Source of the DNA: Agriotes lineatus
Taxonomy: Eukaryota > Arthropoda > Insecta > Coleoptera > Elateridae
NCBI GenBank assembly: GCA_940337035.1
Contig: CALNHX010003628.1
Location: 1 to 64,000 of the forward strand
Direction of reading: 5' to 3'
DNA: 64,000 nt
The translations under genes and the position numbers were made by a program. The notes under the pieces were generated by a model. The model had not been told where the DNA came from, searched no databases, and saw nothing but the letters and a program-made list of their open reading frames with translations. Shown here piece by piece: positions 22,981 to 34,102 of the stretch; the stretch's first letter is position 1; each line of letters begins with the position of its first letter.

Positions 22981-24164
22981 AATCCGTTGGTTAAACTTCC
23001 AGAAAGTTTACTCATGGATACTCGGGTAAAATTTCCGGCCGCCAGCTCAGCCGGTAGAACAAAACAGAGGTATATGCCCAGCGCACCAATGAATTTTTGC
23101 CAAATAAGGGCAAGTGTATCCAGGTGTTCAAAATGAGAATTCGTAATCTGAAATAGCTCATACACAAATATTTCCTGAAATAGAGGCTTCAAATAGTGTA
23201 AGTAGCCGTAACGAAATCAATCCCCATAGCAATATAATCGCAGTATTATCATAGTATCATAATTAGAATTCTTAGGTTGCCATAAGTTAACAACTATGCT
23301 TAATTGGTTGTAAGTTAATACGAGGTAACTTGATCAAAAGCTTATAATTTGGTATATACTCACAAATTCGCAATAAAATGTTATTGCACACATTAAAAAT
23401 TAGTCTGAAAGGCGAAGTTACAGCGATGATTATTCTTAAGTTTGGAAGAAAACGCTTTGCGTACCCAGGTGTGGTGAAGAAATCACGTCGGTGATCCGTA
23501 CTCCAAAACGTCTGTATAATCTCGTGCGACAGAACACTGGTCGGCAGGGGAAGTTTCAACACGAAGGGGGAGACTTAGACCTGGGGATGGGCTTCTGGGT
23601 CGGGTTCCATCCTGCGCTCGCAGAAACTTACCTACGCAGCAGGGGTTAAACGGGCCACGACGACAGTACGATTCAAATATGGTAGAAATGACCACCACTG
23701 CATTTTTCGCCCTAACTGCAGTCCGGTAACTGCTATAAAGGGAAAAAAGAGTCGACGATAGCATACACGTGAAATTAAATGCAGTTCGAAGAAAATTTCC
23801 TATTCACCCTGAATCTTCCAGGCACGAGCGAACACGTGCGTGGTATCCGCTGAAAGATGGCGTGGAACTAAAGTTCCCTATTAACGCCTCGGCAATTCAA
23901 ATCCGCCCCAAAAGGCGCAGGCAAACATCACCCAAAACACATCAAACTGCAGTCGATAAACTCACCGAAACTTTCTACTAACGCTTAAGCTAGCTTCATG
24001 CCGTTCGCAGAGCAAGGTAGAAAAATACGCTCCCGAAACAATTGCGAACTTGTAAAACTCTGCGTTGCAAGGCCAAGAAGTAGGCGTGGCCAAGTGCGCG
24101 AAATACGAACTGAAAAGCATAGACTTTAATCGAATTAAAGGGCAATAAAATCGTAAAAAAATCA
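22981..24164. mobile_element. Unclassified 1.2-kb insertion in the copy-B LINE
   Basis: This interval is absent from copy C, where the LINE is continuous. It contains a GC-rich patch (23,490-23,960). The longest frames (minus 22,776-23,192 and 23,483-23,764) match nothing I recognise. A TGCTATAAAGGG TATA-like site at about 23,731 would suit an LTR, but no terminal repeat was found. Confidence 0.4.
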
Positions 24165-24735
24165 TGGCGAATCTTCTATTAAATTAGTGTTACAGCATAG
24201 AAAATGGGAAAGTCCAGCAAGCTGAAGAATATAAATACTTTGGACACGAACTACGAATATGTAGACAGAATGAGACTTGCGATATATAAACACTTTTGGT
24301 AAATTAAACAATATGTTTAATAATGACGAAATCGCAATTTATGTTCAAAGAACAGTACACAAACAATGTGCGACACTCGTGATTTGTCATGCAGCTCAAA
24401 CTCTGACCCTGACTAAAAGTCTACAGAAAAGCTAAGAATACACAACGAAAACAGAAAGAGCAATGCTTGGAATTACAATTGAAGACCGAATGTCGAATAA
24501 AAGAATAATCCAAGCAAACGGCCAAGGGATAATAAGAAGAGTAACAACATGGAAGTGGACTAGGGTGGTCATGTTGCAATAAAAATCGACGACAGATGAA
24601 CAAAGACAATTATAAAATGGATGCCACAAGATTCCAAGAACTAGAGATACGCCACCCACAAGATGGAGCGATAACTTTGAAATAATCGTTGCCCAGCAGT
24701 GGGCTCAACAAAAATGGACCAGTAGTAAGTAAGTA
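24165..24735 (+). pseudogene. LINE C-terminal fragment, copy B
   Basis: Pieces resemble the post-RT part of LINE ORFs: an EEYKYFGHELRI-like stretch, a LNNMFNNDEIAIYVQRTVH-like stretch, a QTLTLTK site, then an RRVTTWKWT-like and a TRDTPPTRWSDNF-like end. Numerous stops are present. The homologous piece in copy C lies at 52,320-52,840. Confidence 0.55.
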
Positions 24736-25922
24736 AGAGCAGTTTTGATATTGAATTTATTTTGTTCTGCTTAACTTCAGAAGCGTCGACTTTTACAAAT
24801 TTATCCATGTGGGGCCCTGCTCCGAATAAAGAGGAATCCAGGATAGGATGCTTTTCCGGAACATTTTATGAAAAACTAGTTTTTAGACCGCCAATTTTCT
24901 CACACATTTTTTTCTTGAAATGTGCTATGTGTTTAGTCTACTATTCGTATCTCGTATTTAATTATTTTTCACTATAAATTCCTTCCAACATGTTCCACAT
25001 TATATTAAATCTTTTACACGATTTAACTGGAAAGATTCAATTGCGCCCACGTGGATCATTTCATGTGGGGTGTAGGGTTGAACTATTTCAGGTGGGGCTC
25101 GGGCCTCGAAATCCCTATTAAGTCGGCGCCGACGCTCGACTTTGTGATGCACCAGTTATGATTATCAATACTACAAGAAACAACATTGGAATAAGTAAAT
25201 ATATGTATTTATGAAACAAAAAACAAGTCATTCAGTAAGGCTGGTGTTCATAACATAATACAGTTCAGAAGCTTTGCTAGACTATATCGAAAACACTATT
25301 ACCTTTTAAATAATACAATGCATGAAATGCTTTTCAATGTTTATTATCATTTCTGCATAACTACATATGTTGAATTTCAACTATAAAGACATTTATGTTG
25401 CCTTCAGGCATTCTATTGCTATATTTCAGTGGTTGACGTAACAAATAGAATCAAATACAAATATACTAATTAATTCACTGCTCCTACATGAATATAGAAA
25501 ATATTATTTATCGTATGTAATATTCCTGAAAATATAACTGCTTTTATGTAATTAAATTCTTTAGATTCATAGTCATAGATTCAAATGCGTCCATGAAATA
25601 TGTTTGACCTTCAGCAATTTTTATGCAGTCATCGATTTATATCAAATGAATGTTGGAATACTTCTCTTTCGAATGTGTAAAAAATATTCACTGAATGTTC
25701 TAACGTAGAAAGCACATTAACTTTTAAGTTTTGTTTTATATGCAGTGGATTACATGGTAGCACGTAGCATAATTAGTTAACTTTGTAACCGCATATATAG
25801 CGTTTCATCACCATAAACTTTGCATGTAGTTGCTTATAATCAACTGTAAGCCTGTCTTTAGAACGAGTAGATGATACGTACTAACTTCTTGTACTTTCAG
25901 CTCTGTACACCAATGCTCTAAC

Positions 25923-27181
25923 TTATTCATCCCAAAAAGTGCTCAACAACAATTCTCCCATAAAAGTATTCACCACCATATAATTTTTAACAATAAAAAC
26001 TTTATTATTCTCAAATACATAAACATAATCGAGAAACAAGCAGTTTTTATGTAAAGTAGACCAATTTCTAGGTACTACTTCAGTACTTCTATGATATTGT
26101 AGATGTTCATCTACAAATGTTGCTTTAATCAAAATATTGAGCAACAATCTCGGAACTGGCAAGATATTTCATGTGTACGAACTATGTCCCTGGTACCGAT
26201 AAAATTACAGCCTTGCCATCGACAGGGAAAGTTTGTTTCTGCTCTGCGTTGCCGGAGTTTGATATCAGTGGATTTCTTACGATTGCAATAAGCAGATGCA
26301 CACTTGTAGCAAACAGTTTTATTCTGCTCCACATCGCATATTGGAAGATATTCTTCCCGGCACTTCGTGCACTGAAGCGATGCAAGTTTTTCATGATCTA
26401 CTGTTATAGTACTTCTAACTGTTTCTAGAGCTAACTTTTTCAAGCTTGTGCTTTTTAAAATAATAATGATTTTAATACTATTGGGATTGTCCAAGGCCTC
26501 CATATACTTGTTTAAATTTAACATATTATTTAGTTTGTTAAAACAGCTATCAAAGATAGGACATTGATTTTCTTTCAGAGAAAAATAGCAGTTTGGAATC
26601 TCATTATTTTCTATATCAATTTTATAAGTTGGAGAAACTGCCTCATCTGCGCTAAAATAGCTAACGTCATAATTCAAATTATACGTGCTAGACTGATATA
26701 AATATGTAACAAGAAGAACCAAGTCGTCTTTTAACACTCCAAAGATTCCCTGACAATTTTGATCAACCTGAACAATAAAATTTGCAGCTTCTAATAAACG
26801 GGAAGAGTGGTTTTTGGTCAAGTGATCCAGCAGTTCTGACCGTAAACCACTCCAACAGCATTTTTCATCAGGTACAGACAAAGGGCAGTCATGGGATTTA
26901 TAAAAACACTTCGACTCGTGTTCCATAGCTTGACCGAAAGCAACATTGCTTCTACAGCCCTTCGTTTTAAAACGGCATGGAAATGCGACATTCTTTAAAA
27001 TAGCTTCTTCTAGTATCAGCTCTCTGTAAACCACATCGGAATTTGGTGGCGAGCACTGGCCACAGATTGATGTCCCATCAGAAAGCAGTCGCACTGGCCC
27101 ACATGATAGATATCCTTCGCATTGAGAACATCGCAGTTCTTCTATCACTTGATCGAGTATGTGAACCAGATTTTCTTCCAT
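25923..27181 (-). pseudogene. SIAH/SINA-like protein pseudogene (copy B)
   Basis: 350 codons are open from ATG at 27,181 and are very close to the intact paralogue at 54,949-56,376. Both have the degenerate RING (CSQC...CGQC), the first SIAH zinc finger, and the second RING-like CTKC...CYKC with the start of the second SIAH finger. Near 26,140-26,155, two small losses totalling 10 bases relative to copy C (3 + 7) remove zinc-ligand codons (the SCPIC site), shift the frame and stop it. The original frame resumes (26,130 down to 25,923: KATFVDEHLQYH, then LLLSTFWDE) and then meets another early stop before the C-terminal 60 residues seen in copy C. A truncated product ending near the second SIAH finger is possible but is more likely non-functional. 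Confidence 0.85.
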
Positions 27182-27229
27182 CTTTTCTCGCTATCAACAG
27201 CTCCTGCAACATAATATTTTTATAAGTAC

Positions 27230-27235
27230 TAGTTA
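27230..27235. other. TAGTTA: probable Tc1/mariner excision footprint
   Basis: Copy C has a Tc1-like element between GTAC-TA and TA-GTTATTTG (56,425 and 57,328). In B the same point reads GTAC-TAGTTA-GTTATTTG. The extra dinucleotide GT between two TAs equals the last two bases of the element's right end, the form left by Tc1-type excision. A four-base slippage duplication would look the same. Confidence 0.5.
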
Positions 27236-27423
27236 GTTATTTGTCACACCATGCGTATAATATACAGTGATTCTTCTTTATATTGCTCGTAACACCTTCA
27301 TCGAAACATTGATACAATAATCATACGATCAGCAAACATTTTTGAAACCTCGTTATATCTCAAAAATCAGTAACAACGTTTTAATTCCAATCATCACATA
27401 AGTATAAAAGTACTGTAATAGTA

Positions 27424-27677
27424 TCGGGTGATCGAATAAATTTCACCTCTAGTGTCTTTTGATTCGTGGTATACGTTTGGCAGTTCTGAACTGTATTGTC
27501 ACTCTAGGTCAAATTCGAGGTTAGTAGGTTAGGTTTTCTTTGTTATTAGACACAAAATGAAGCAAAACTTAACCTGAAAATCTCGAATTTGACATAGACT
27601 GACAATCCACTTCAGTGCTGCCAAATGTATACCACAAATCTCAGCACACTAGAGGTAAAATTTATTCGATCACCCGA
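27424..27677. mobile_element. 254-bp TA-flanked hairpin MITE (family H1), with empty site
   Basis: The tips are TCGGGTGATCGAATAAA and its reverse complement. TA lies at 27,422-27,423 and 27,678-27,679. Copy C shows the empty site (TAATAG-TA-TATTAGGC near 57,525), confirming the boundaries. The centre shares TCAAATTCGAGGTTAGTAGG with family H1. Confidence 0.9.
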
Positions 27678-28703
27678 TATATTAGTCAACCAGTTTCGAA
27701 AAGCAACATCTATCCAAAACATTTGATTACACTCTTGCACGAAGCAGAAAAGTGGAATCTGAGTTCAGATCACCAATTTGAATGTGTTGTCGACTAGGTA
27801 TTCCATATGAAAGCACTTTAATCTACTACCAACATGAATCACCACCGATTTGGTTTACCAAGAACTTGGATTATAACCGATGTGAATTTAGATCTTGCTG
27901 AAACTACCACCGAGTTTTGAAGTTTGTAACAAATACATTATATGTCACCGAACTAAAATACCTTCAACTGGGTGTACCACCCATGTGGATTTACATCCGA
28001 CTGGAACTACCACCGGCCAATAATTATTTGAAATTCGTACTAATGATTACTCGCAATTTGTACTATTAATTATCTGATGTTTGTACTGAATTTTACCGAA
28101 TTAGAAACTATTATACTGTGATATTAGAATTTTGGTTTTATATTTGTTACTGCTACCTGTACGTGATTTGAGATTTGCTTTCAGGAAATTATGTGCTACT
28201 TGAGTTTACGAATTCTCAGTTGAATGTTTGGATACACTTGTCGTTAATTGGTAAAAATTCGTTGGCGCCCGTTTGGATTTGAATTATTTGTTAGTACTTA
28301 AAGAGCTGCACGTCGTCTTCCTTACTAGCCGGCCGGCAACTATATCCAAGTATTATAAAGTTTGTTTTGTTTTGAGCGAATTAGCCGACGAATCGATTTG
28401 ATGCTAACAATAAATAAGAACATAAATCGTACGCTTTGTCGTAAATTTCTATGTTAACATATCCTAGAATGTTTAATACAATGTGGCAAAAAAATTCACC
28501 GAACTAAATTATTTATACTTCTGCTACCATCGTAGAAAACGTATTATATGTAACACGTTTAAAAAGTTGCAATTGTTTCATAAATACTTATTGTTTATTA
28601 TAAATTTGTTTGAAACAGATCATTGCAAATTTGTATAACACTACATAGAAAATGGAGAAAATATCCAAACCGTATTATTCTTCAGGATTGGTTGTAACAT
28701 ACG

Positions 28704-29291
28704 TAGTGCTTCGGTTCCACGAGACTGGTCTCGGTCTCGTCTCGGTCTCGTCTCGAAATTCGAGGCGAGACCGAGAACGAGACTTATTAAAATTTTCGAG
28801 ACCGAAACCGAGACTTGAGCGGTCTCGGTCTCGGTCTCGTCGAGAGTCTCGATTTTTTTAACATTTTATTCTTAAACAAATAACTTATTCTAAGTTATAC
28901 GGAAAAAGGCATTTATGTGTACTATTTGCATACCGAGGGCAAGTATTCGCAGGCGCGAGAAGTACATTAAAAATGCTGCACTGACTTGATTTAAAAATCG
29001 AATTGGGGGAAGTACCGACTAATGAATCACCTCATTCGCACACAATATGTTCTATTTTAAGATTTGCGATTAGTAGAACGTCATCTACATCGGTATACGA
29101 AGCAAGGTCGAATGTTGTAACATCAAATTCTACTTTGCATATTAAAATTTGTTAAGACCTTCGTCGATACCGAGACCGAGACTGAGACTTGGCATTTGAA
29201 CCGAGATCGAGATCGAGACCACTATAGGTCTCGACTCGTCGAGACCGAGACTACTCCAGTCTCGGTCTCGTCTCGACGAGACGAAGCACTA
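28704..29291. mobile_element. 588-bp hAT-type MITE built from GAGACCGAGAC repeats
   Basis: The termini begin TAGTGCTTCG and end in its reverse complement. A perfect 8-bp duplication, AACATACG, flanks it (28,696-28,703 and 29,292-29,299). Copies A and C are uninterrupted here. Both ends are made of repeated GAGACCGAGAC-like words (about 28,725-28,855 and 29,165-29,285) around an AT-rich centre. There is no coding capacity. Confidence 0.9.
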
Positions 29292-29721
29292 AACATACGC
29301 AGTTGATCTTATACTCACTTTGAAAATAATTTTAACTTGCTAATTTTAAAGTTATCGTGAATTTAAAAGAACTTAAAAATATTGTAGATTTTGGTGGTAA
29401 CCTGTTAAAGAAATGATTCTAGTCATTCAAAAATGCAATGCCCCTATAATTTTCTTTCAAATCTATAGCTTTATAAATAGCTTCCTTATCGGATCAGAAA
29501 AAGCTTCGATCTTTCCTTTTCTTACTTTTATCATCTTATTTATCACTTAAAGAGAAAAATGGCACTCTACAAAAAATTTAATAGGTTTTTCCAATATTCG
29601 ATAAATAATTAGACTGTAGCTTCCTAATACACAATTAATTGTTATTGTTTTGAAAACAATAGCGTATGCAATATGAACTCAACGTTTCGTTGTATTAGTA
29701 ACTATTTCATAGACGTTAAAA

Positions 29722-31639
29722 AAAATTTTTTTTGTTTATTATACACTACAATCTGTCGCTAAGCTACAATCAACAGTTGTTTTGACTTACATAATATGTT
29801 ACAAGCATGGATGATGTGTTTCCATTTATAACACTCCTATATTAAAATTAATAATTGTTTTATGTACACTAAGTAATATGCAGTTTGAATATAATCACTA
29901 ATGTTCAAATATGTGTGGCAAGTCGAGCGGTTTAAACCTTTTTAGTCGCGGTTGCACATCATTGTCATCTTCTATGATGCGCTCCACTAGTATGTTAGGA
30001 TGAACACTGATTCTATCACTATAATTCACACTAATTTTTTTTTATTTCTTCGTTGATGGTAGGTATTGCGAGGTCGTGCGATATTGTTGCATTGGTGACG
30101 TAGCATGGTGCGTTTGTTAAGGCTCTGAGTGTCTTGGATTGGAAGCGTTGAATTATTTCAATGTTGGATGTACTGGCTGTACCCCATAGTTGGATACCGT
30201 ATGTCCATATTGGTTTTATCATCGTTTTGTAAAGGAGTATCTTACTTTTTAAAGAGAGTTGTGATTTTCTCCCAATCATCCAGTACATTTTTTGAAGTTT
30301 TAGGCCCAATTGCTTACGCTTTGCCCATATGTGAGTTTTCCAGGTCAGTTTCTTGTCTAGATGGATTCCGAGATACTTTGCGCTGTCAGATTGGGGTATT
30401 TGTTTGTTATTAAGCGTTACCTGAGGGAATGTGCTCCTTCTTAAGGTGAATGTTACATGCACAGATTTACTTTCGTTTATTTGAATACGTCATTTGTTGC
30501 ACCAGCGCTGTATTTCGTCGAGGTGTAGCTGCAGTTGTTGAGATGCTAGGATTGGATCCGTGTTGGATGAGAGTATCGCCGTATCGTCGGCGAAAGTAGC
30601 GACCAAGTTGCCTGGTATTGACGGAAGATCTGCTGTAAATATGAGGTACAGTAATGGGCCTAGCACACTGCTCTGAGGGACCCCTGAGTTGACGGGGTGT
30701 GGATTTGATATAGCATCGCCGTGTCAGATAATGAACTGCCTGTTGGTTAGGTAAGATTGTAAGATTTCGAAGTAATCAGTAGGTAAGGTTTGTTTGATTT
30801 TGCAGATGAGTCCCGCATGCCAGACCTTATCGAAGGCTTGTTTAACGTTGAGAAATGTTGCTGTACAGTATTTGCGTTCTTCAAAGTCATTGGTAATTTT
30901 GGCTACCACCCTGTGGACTTGCTCTATTGTTGCGTGTTGTTTGCGGAAGCCAAATTGATGGTCTGATAGTATGTGGTTTTCCAAAATGATTGGAGAGAGG
31001 TTCTCTAGTATCAGTTTTTCAAACACTTTTGATAGGGCTGGTAGTAAGCAGATAGGTCGATATGTCGGTTGGTCTGGGGGTTTTCCTGGCTTAGGGATAA
31101 GTATTGTCAATGCGACTTTCCATTGTTCAGGAAAGTGTCGGAGGCGTATTATTCCATTGAAGAGGAATTTTATGAATTGATAGCCTTTATGCGGCAGTTG
31201 TTGAAGGATTTTACCTGTAATTAGGTCTTGGCTTGGGGCTTTGTGTGGATTCACGTTTTTATGTATGGTGTTTTCTAACGGGTGTTCATAAACAGTCGTC
31301 ATCCCAGTAGGTTTATGAACACCCGTTATTTGGGCGATTTTGAATGGTTTAATTGGTGGACTCATTTGGTAAGGCATATCTAGTAGGTGCTGTATTTCTG
31401 CTATTTCATCTTCATCCGTCGGGAATGGTGTAAACACATTAGTTAGATGTTCGGCGAAGGTCCTCGCTTTCTCACTGTCGCTTTTGGCCCAGGTGTTGTT
31501 GGGAGTTCGAATTGGTGCTTTGTGTTGCTGAGGTTGTTTTAAATATTTGTTTGCTTTCCATAGCGAATAGTCATTGGCTTCGAGCGGAGACAAGTGTCTG
31601 AGGTATTGTTGTACATTTTGGTTTCTAATTTCAGATAGG
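29722..31639 (-). mobile_element. 5'-truncated Jockey-like LINE with target duplication
   Basis: It is inserted in copy B between two copies of AGACGTTAAAA (29,711-29,721 and 31,640-31,650); copies A and C are continuous at this point. It lies on the minus strand with a short A-rich 3' end near 29,722. The first ORF and the endonuclease are absent, the standard outcome of incomplete target-primed reverse transcription. Confidence 0.9.
30031..31639 (-). pseudogene. Jockey-clade reverse transcriptase, two in-frame TGA stops
   Basis: One continuous minus-strand frame encodes the pre-RT linker (LSPLEANDYSLWKANKYLK) and the RT domain: ALTILIPKPGKPP, YRPICLLPALSKVFEKLI, HQFGFRKQHATIEQVHR, the ATFLNVKQAFDKVWH catalytic region (L in place of the usual Asp neighbour context), SGVPQSSVLGPLLY, and the ATFADDTAIL catalytic pair. 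The C-terminal part has SAKYLGIHLDKKLTWKTHI and KTMIKPIWTYGIQLWG. Only two TGA stops (near 30,724 and 30,490) break it, each in a position where TGG is expected. The copy is therefore fairly young, but it is 5'-truncated and could not move by itself. Confidence 0.9.
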
Positions 31640-31867
31640 AGACGTTAAAATAAGGATAATTTAAAGCTTTATACCGATATTCATAATCATTAGTCATGCG
31701 TTAGTCGCGACTAATTGTCATGGCCGCTCTCTCCATCTCTGATCGTTTACCGTATTTTACTATAAATAATTTAAATGAATATCTACTTCTTTAATTATAT
31801 GTATCTGCTCTCTACATTACTACATTCCAAATCAAAAATAAAACGAAGTCTACAAAACAATAAATAT

Positions 31868-33698
31868 ACAGGGTGTCCCAAAAAGAATGCGACACCGATT
31901 AGTCATTAATTCATTACGTTATAATAAATCGATTAAACTTAATATACCTTAGTACAAAGTCCCTTCAGTAAGAAGTTATAGGGCCGTGAAGTTCAATTTT
32001 TAATTTTTAATTTTTTGTTAATTTCCACAAATGTAATAATAATAATAATAATAATTCATTTATTTCTAAAGAAAATTACATTGTTACCACAAACTGGACA
32101 ATAAACAAACGTAAAATGTAAAAGTAGGTAATGTAACCCCCCCAGGCTAAAACTTCAGAAATAAACGACATAACCGAATAAGCTCAGAGAAGTTAAAACT
32201 TGTGCGTGAGCTATTGCTTTAATATCTAAATATTGTATGGAGATCAGTGGTAGTAATGAAAAATTTCGTTTTTTTTTCGTTTTAGTATACTGATTGGTGC
32301 TTAGTCTATGTATTTTTTATGTCAATAAGGTCACGTATAATATTTCTAGGCATATTTTGCATCCAGGCCTTAACTTTTGCTTTAAATGTTTTATTGTTAC
32401 TGCAATTTTTAATTGAATGAGGTAGCATAGAGTAGATTCGTGGCGCAATATAGTTGTAGGAACGCTGTCCAATAGTTTTGCTGGCATTTTCAACCTGTGA
32501 TTGAGCATGAAATTTATATCTTGTATTATACTCATGTTCGATATCTTTTAAGCTATATCTCGTTTTGTGTTGTAAAACAAGTATTTTATAGCAATATAAG
32601 TGACGGATATCTAGCAAATTACATTCTTTAAATAACACATCACTTCTAAATTAATCAGATGTAGTAATATCAATTTGAATTTTGGTACACATGCTTACTA
32701 TTATGTAATGCACTAATATTTTTTTCATAAATTAGACTTTACTGTAAAAGAAACTTTACCTACCTTTGTAACCTTCTTTAACTCTAACTTCGTTATCTGT
32801 AAAATCTTTGAAATTTTAGGTTATTACCTGATAGAGAATTATAAAACACAAAAATAATGTACTCTTGGTTCTTAAGCCTAAAAGCAACCGTTTACCTTGA
32901 AATGCCCATCAAAGGTTTTTGGTTGTCATTAAGACGTGCAATTATCAAGTAGCCATGACCACAAAAACAATGGTCATCTAGTAAAAACAATGATAAATCA
33001 ATTAATGACATTAGTGACATAAGAATTTGTGCTTTTATGTATAAGAAAATGCCGCTACGTAACGAATTGTCCAATACTGAAAAGTTCGCTATGTCGCAGC
33101 ATTTTCGTAAACACAAAAGACAAAAAACTGATGTCACCAACTTCATTAATTGATTTCTTGTTGTTGTTTACTGGATTACAATCATTACACATTGTTTTTG
33201 TGATCATGGCTACTTGGTAATTGTACGTCTTACAAACAACTAAAAACCTTTGATAAGCATTTTAAGGTAAACGGTTGCTCTTACGCTTATGAACTAAGCG
33301 TACATTATTTTTATGTATTTTAATTCTCTTTCAAATAATAACCTAAAATTTAAAAAAATGCTACAGATAACGAAGTTACAGCTAAAAAAAGTTTTGAAGG
33401 ATAGGTAAAGTGCCGCTTATAGTCAAGTCTAGTTTTTTAAATTTTTCCTAGTAGTGCAGTATATAATAGTAAGCAAGTGTACCAACACTCAAATCGATAT
33501 CTGTACATTTGTGGAAATTAACAAAAAAATAGGTATTAAAATTGAATTTCAAGGGCCTATAACTTCTTACTGAAGGGACTTTGTACAAAGGTATATTATG
33601 TTTAATCGATTTATTATGACGCAAGGAATCTATGATTAATAGGTGTCCCAAAAAGAATGGGACACCTATTAATCATAGATTCCTTGCGTCATAACCAT
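31868..33698. mobile_element. Giant hairpin (full-length inverted repeat) with nested LINE
   Basis: The left arm starts at the TACAGGGTGTCCCAAAAAG tip (31,868 on) and, after a nested LINE tail (32,036-32,658) is skipped, pairs with the right arm all the way to a turn near 33,060. Paired blocks include ACAAAGTCCCTTCAGTAAG (outer) and AAGGTAAACGGTTGC (inner). Arms are over 500 bp each. The right tip is not a simple reverse complement of the left. It ends in a perfect 37-bp palindrome with a 7-bp loop (33,617-33,697) in which the tip is inverted. Copies A and C have the empty site. Termini suggest mariner-type mobilisation with TA duplication. Confidence 0.8.
32036..32658 (-). pseudogene. CR1-like LINE 3' end (C-terminus and ATT tail)
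   Basis: On the minus strand a frame (32,306-32,655) reads LLDIRHLYCYKILVLQHK, then YNTRYKF, then RSYNYIAPRIYSMLPHSI and KVKAWMQNMPRNIIRDLI. This is the C-terminal region common in CR1-type LINEs. A 270-bp 3' UTR ends in (ATT)n at 32,036-32,053. It sits between ATGTA repeats (32,031-32,035 and 32,659-32,663) inside one arm of the giant hairpin. The opposite arm supplies the uninterrupted sequence. Confidence 0.75.
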
Positions 33699-33725
33699 AG
33701 CACATAGTTCAACATTATGAACCAT

Positions 33726-34102
33726 GTACTGTTTGAGGCTTTCGCGGTTACTCGAATTATTTTCCTTAGCATAGAATTTCGGCTTAGACCGCGTAGTATT
33801 TGTGTATGAACACCCAGCATTTTCTGGCTTAATGTGCACTGCGACTTTCACTCTGATGATGCAAGCTGCAAGGTCTTGCGAAACGTTAGTGAATATGGAT
33901 GCACAAACAGCAAAACGGCCAAATCTGCCTAAGTATCCTCGTTCTCAAGATACTGAAACAACACGAGCCACCAGAGAGCATGGCCATCGCGCGGGTTTTT
34001 GCTCGACTTCACAAGGTGCAAGGCACATTAAGCCAGAAAATGCTGGGTGTTCATACACAAATACTACGCGGTCTAAGCCGAAATTCTATGCTAAGGAAAA
34101 TA
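33726..34102 (+). mobile_element. Foldback element (family FB-HH) with hammerhead-like motif
   Basis: This is the second copy of the element at 11,518-11,900. The arms share AATTTCGGCTTAGACCGCG and TAGTATTTGTGTATGAACAC. A 12-bp direct repeat, ATTATGAACCAT, flanks it (33,714-33,725 and 34,103-34,114), and copies A and C show the empty site (CATTATG/CACCATTCAAATT). The left arm starts at GTACTGTTTGAGG and is about 30 bp longer than the right. Target duplications of 12-13 bp are longer than for hAT or mariner elements and would fit target-primed reverse transcription. No protein is encoded. Confidence 0.75.
33848..33892 (+). ncRNA. Hammerhead-ribozyme-like motif in foldback element
   Basis: The order of parts matches a type I hammerhead. 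Stem I left is TCACT (33,848-33,852), then CTGATGA (33,853-33,859). One extra T follows, then stem II GCAAG (33,861-33,865), a 9-nt loop and CTTGC (33,875-33,879). Next come GAAACGTT (33,880-33,887) and stem I right AGTGA (33,888-33,892). All five stem I pairs and all five stem II pairs are Watson-Crick. Stem III is only the palindrome ACGT, as in minimal hammerheads of retroelements that may act as dimers. The extra base before stem II departs from the consensus. Confidence 0.5.

Noticed and set aside
22776..23192. 138-codon minus-strand frame with a hydrophobic stretch, possibly a chemoreceptor exon
   Set aside because: Its 3' part is antisense to a LINE RT fragment and the rest shows no receptor signature I can defend.
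31690..31715. TTAGTCGCGACTAA perfect palindrome, conserved in B and C, as a regulatory site
   Set aside because: Its conservation is explained by duplication of the module; copy A has one mismatch and there is no nearby gene to regulate.
32892..33220. Pre-miRNA-like hairpins near the centre of the giant inverted repeat
   Set aside because: Pairing is far longer than a microRNA precursor and is explained by the full-length hairpin element.
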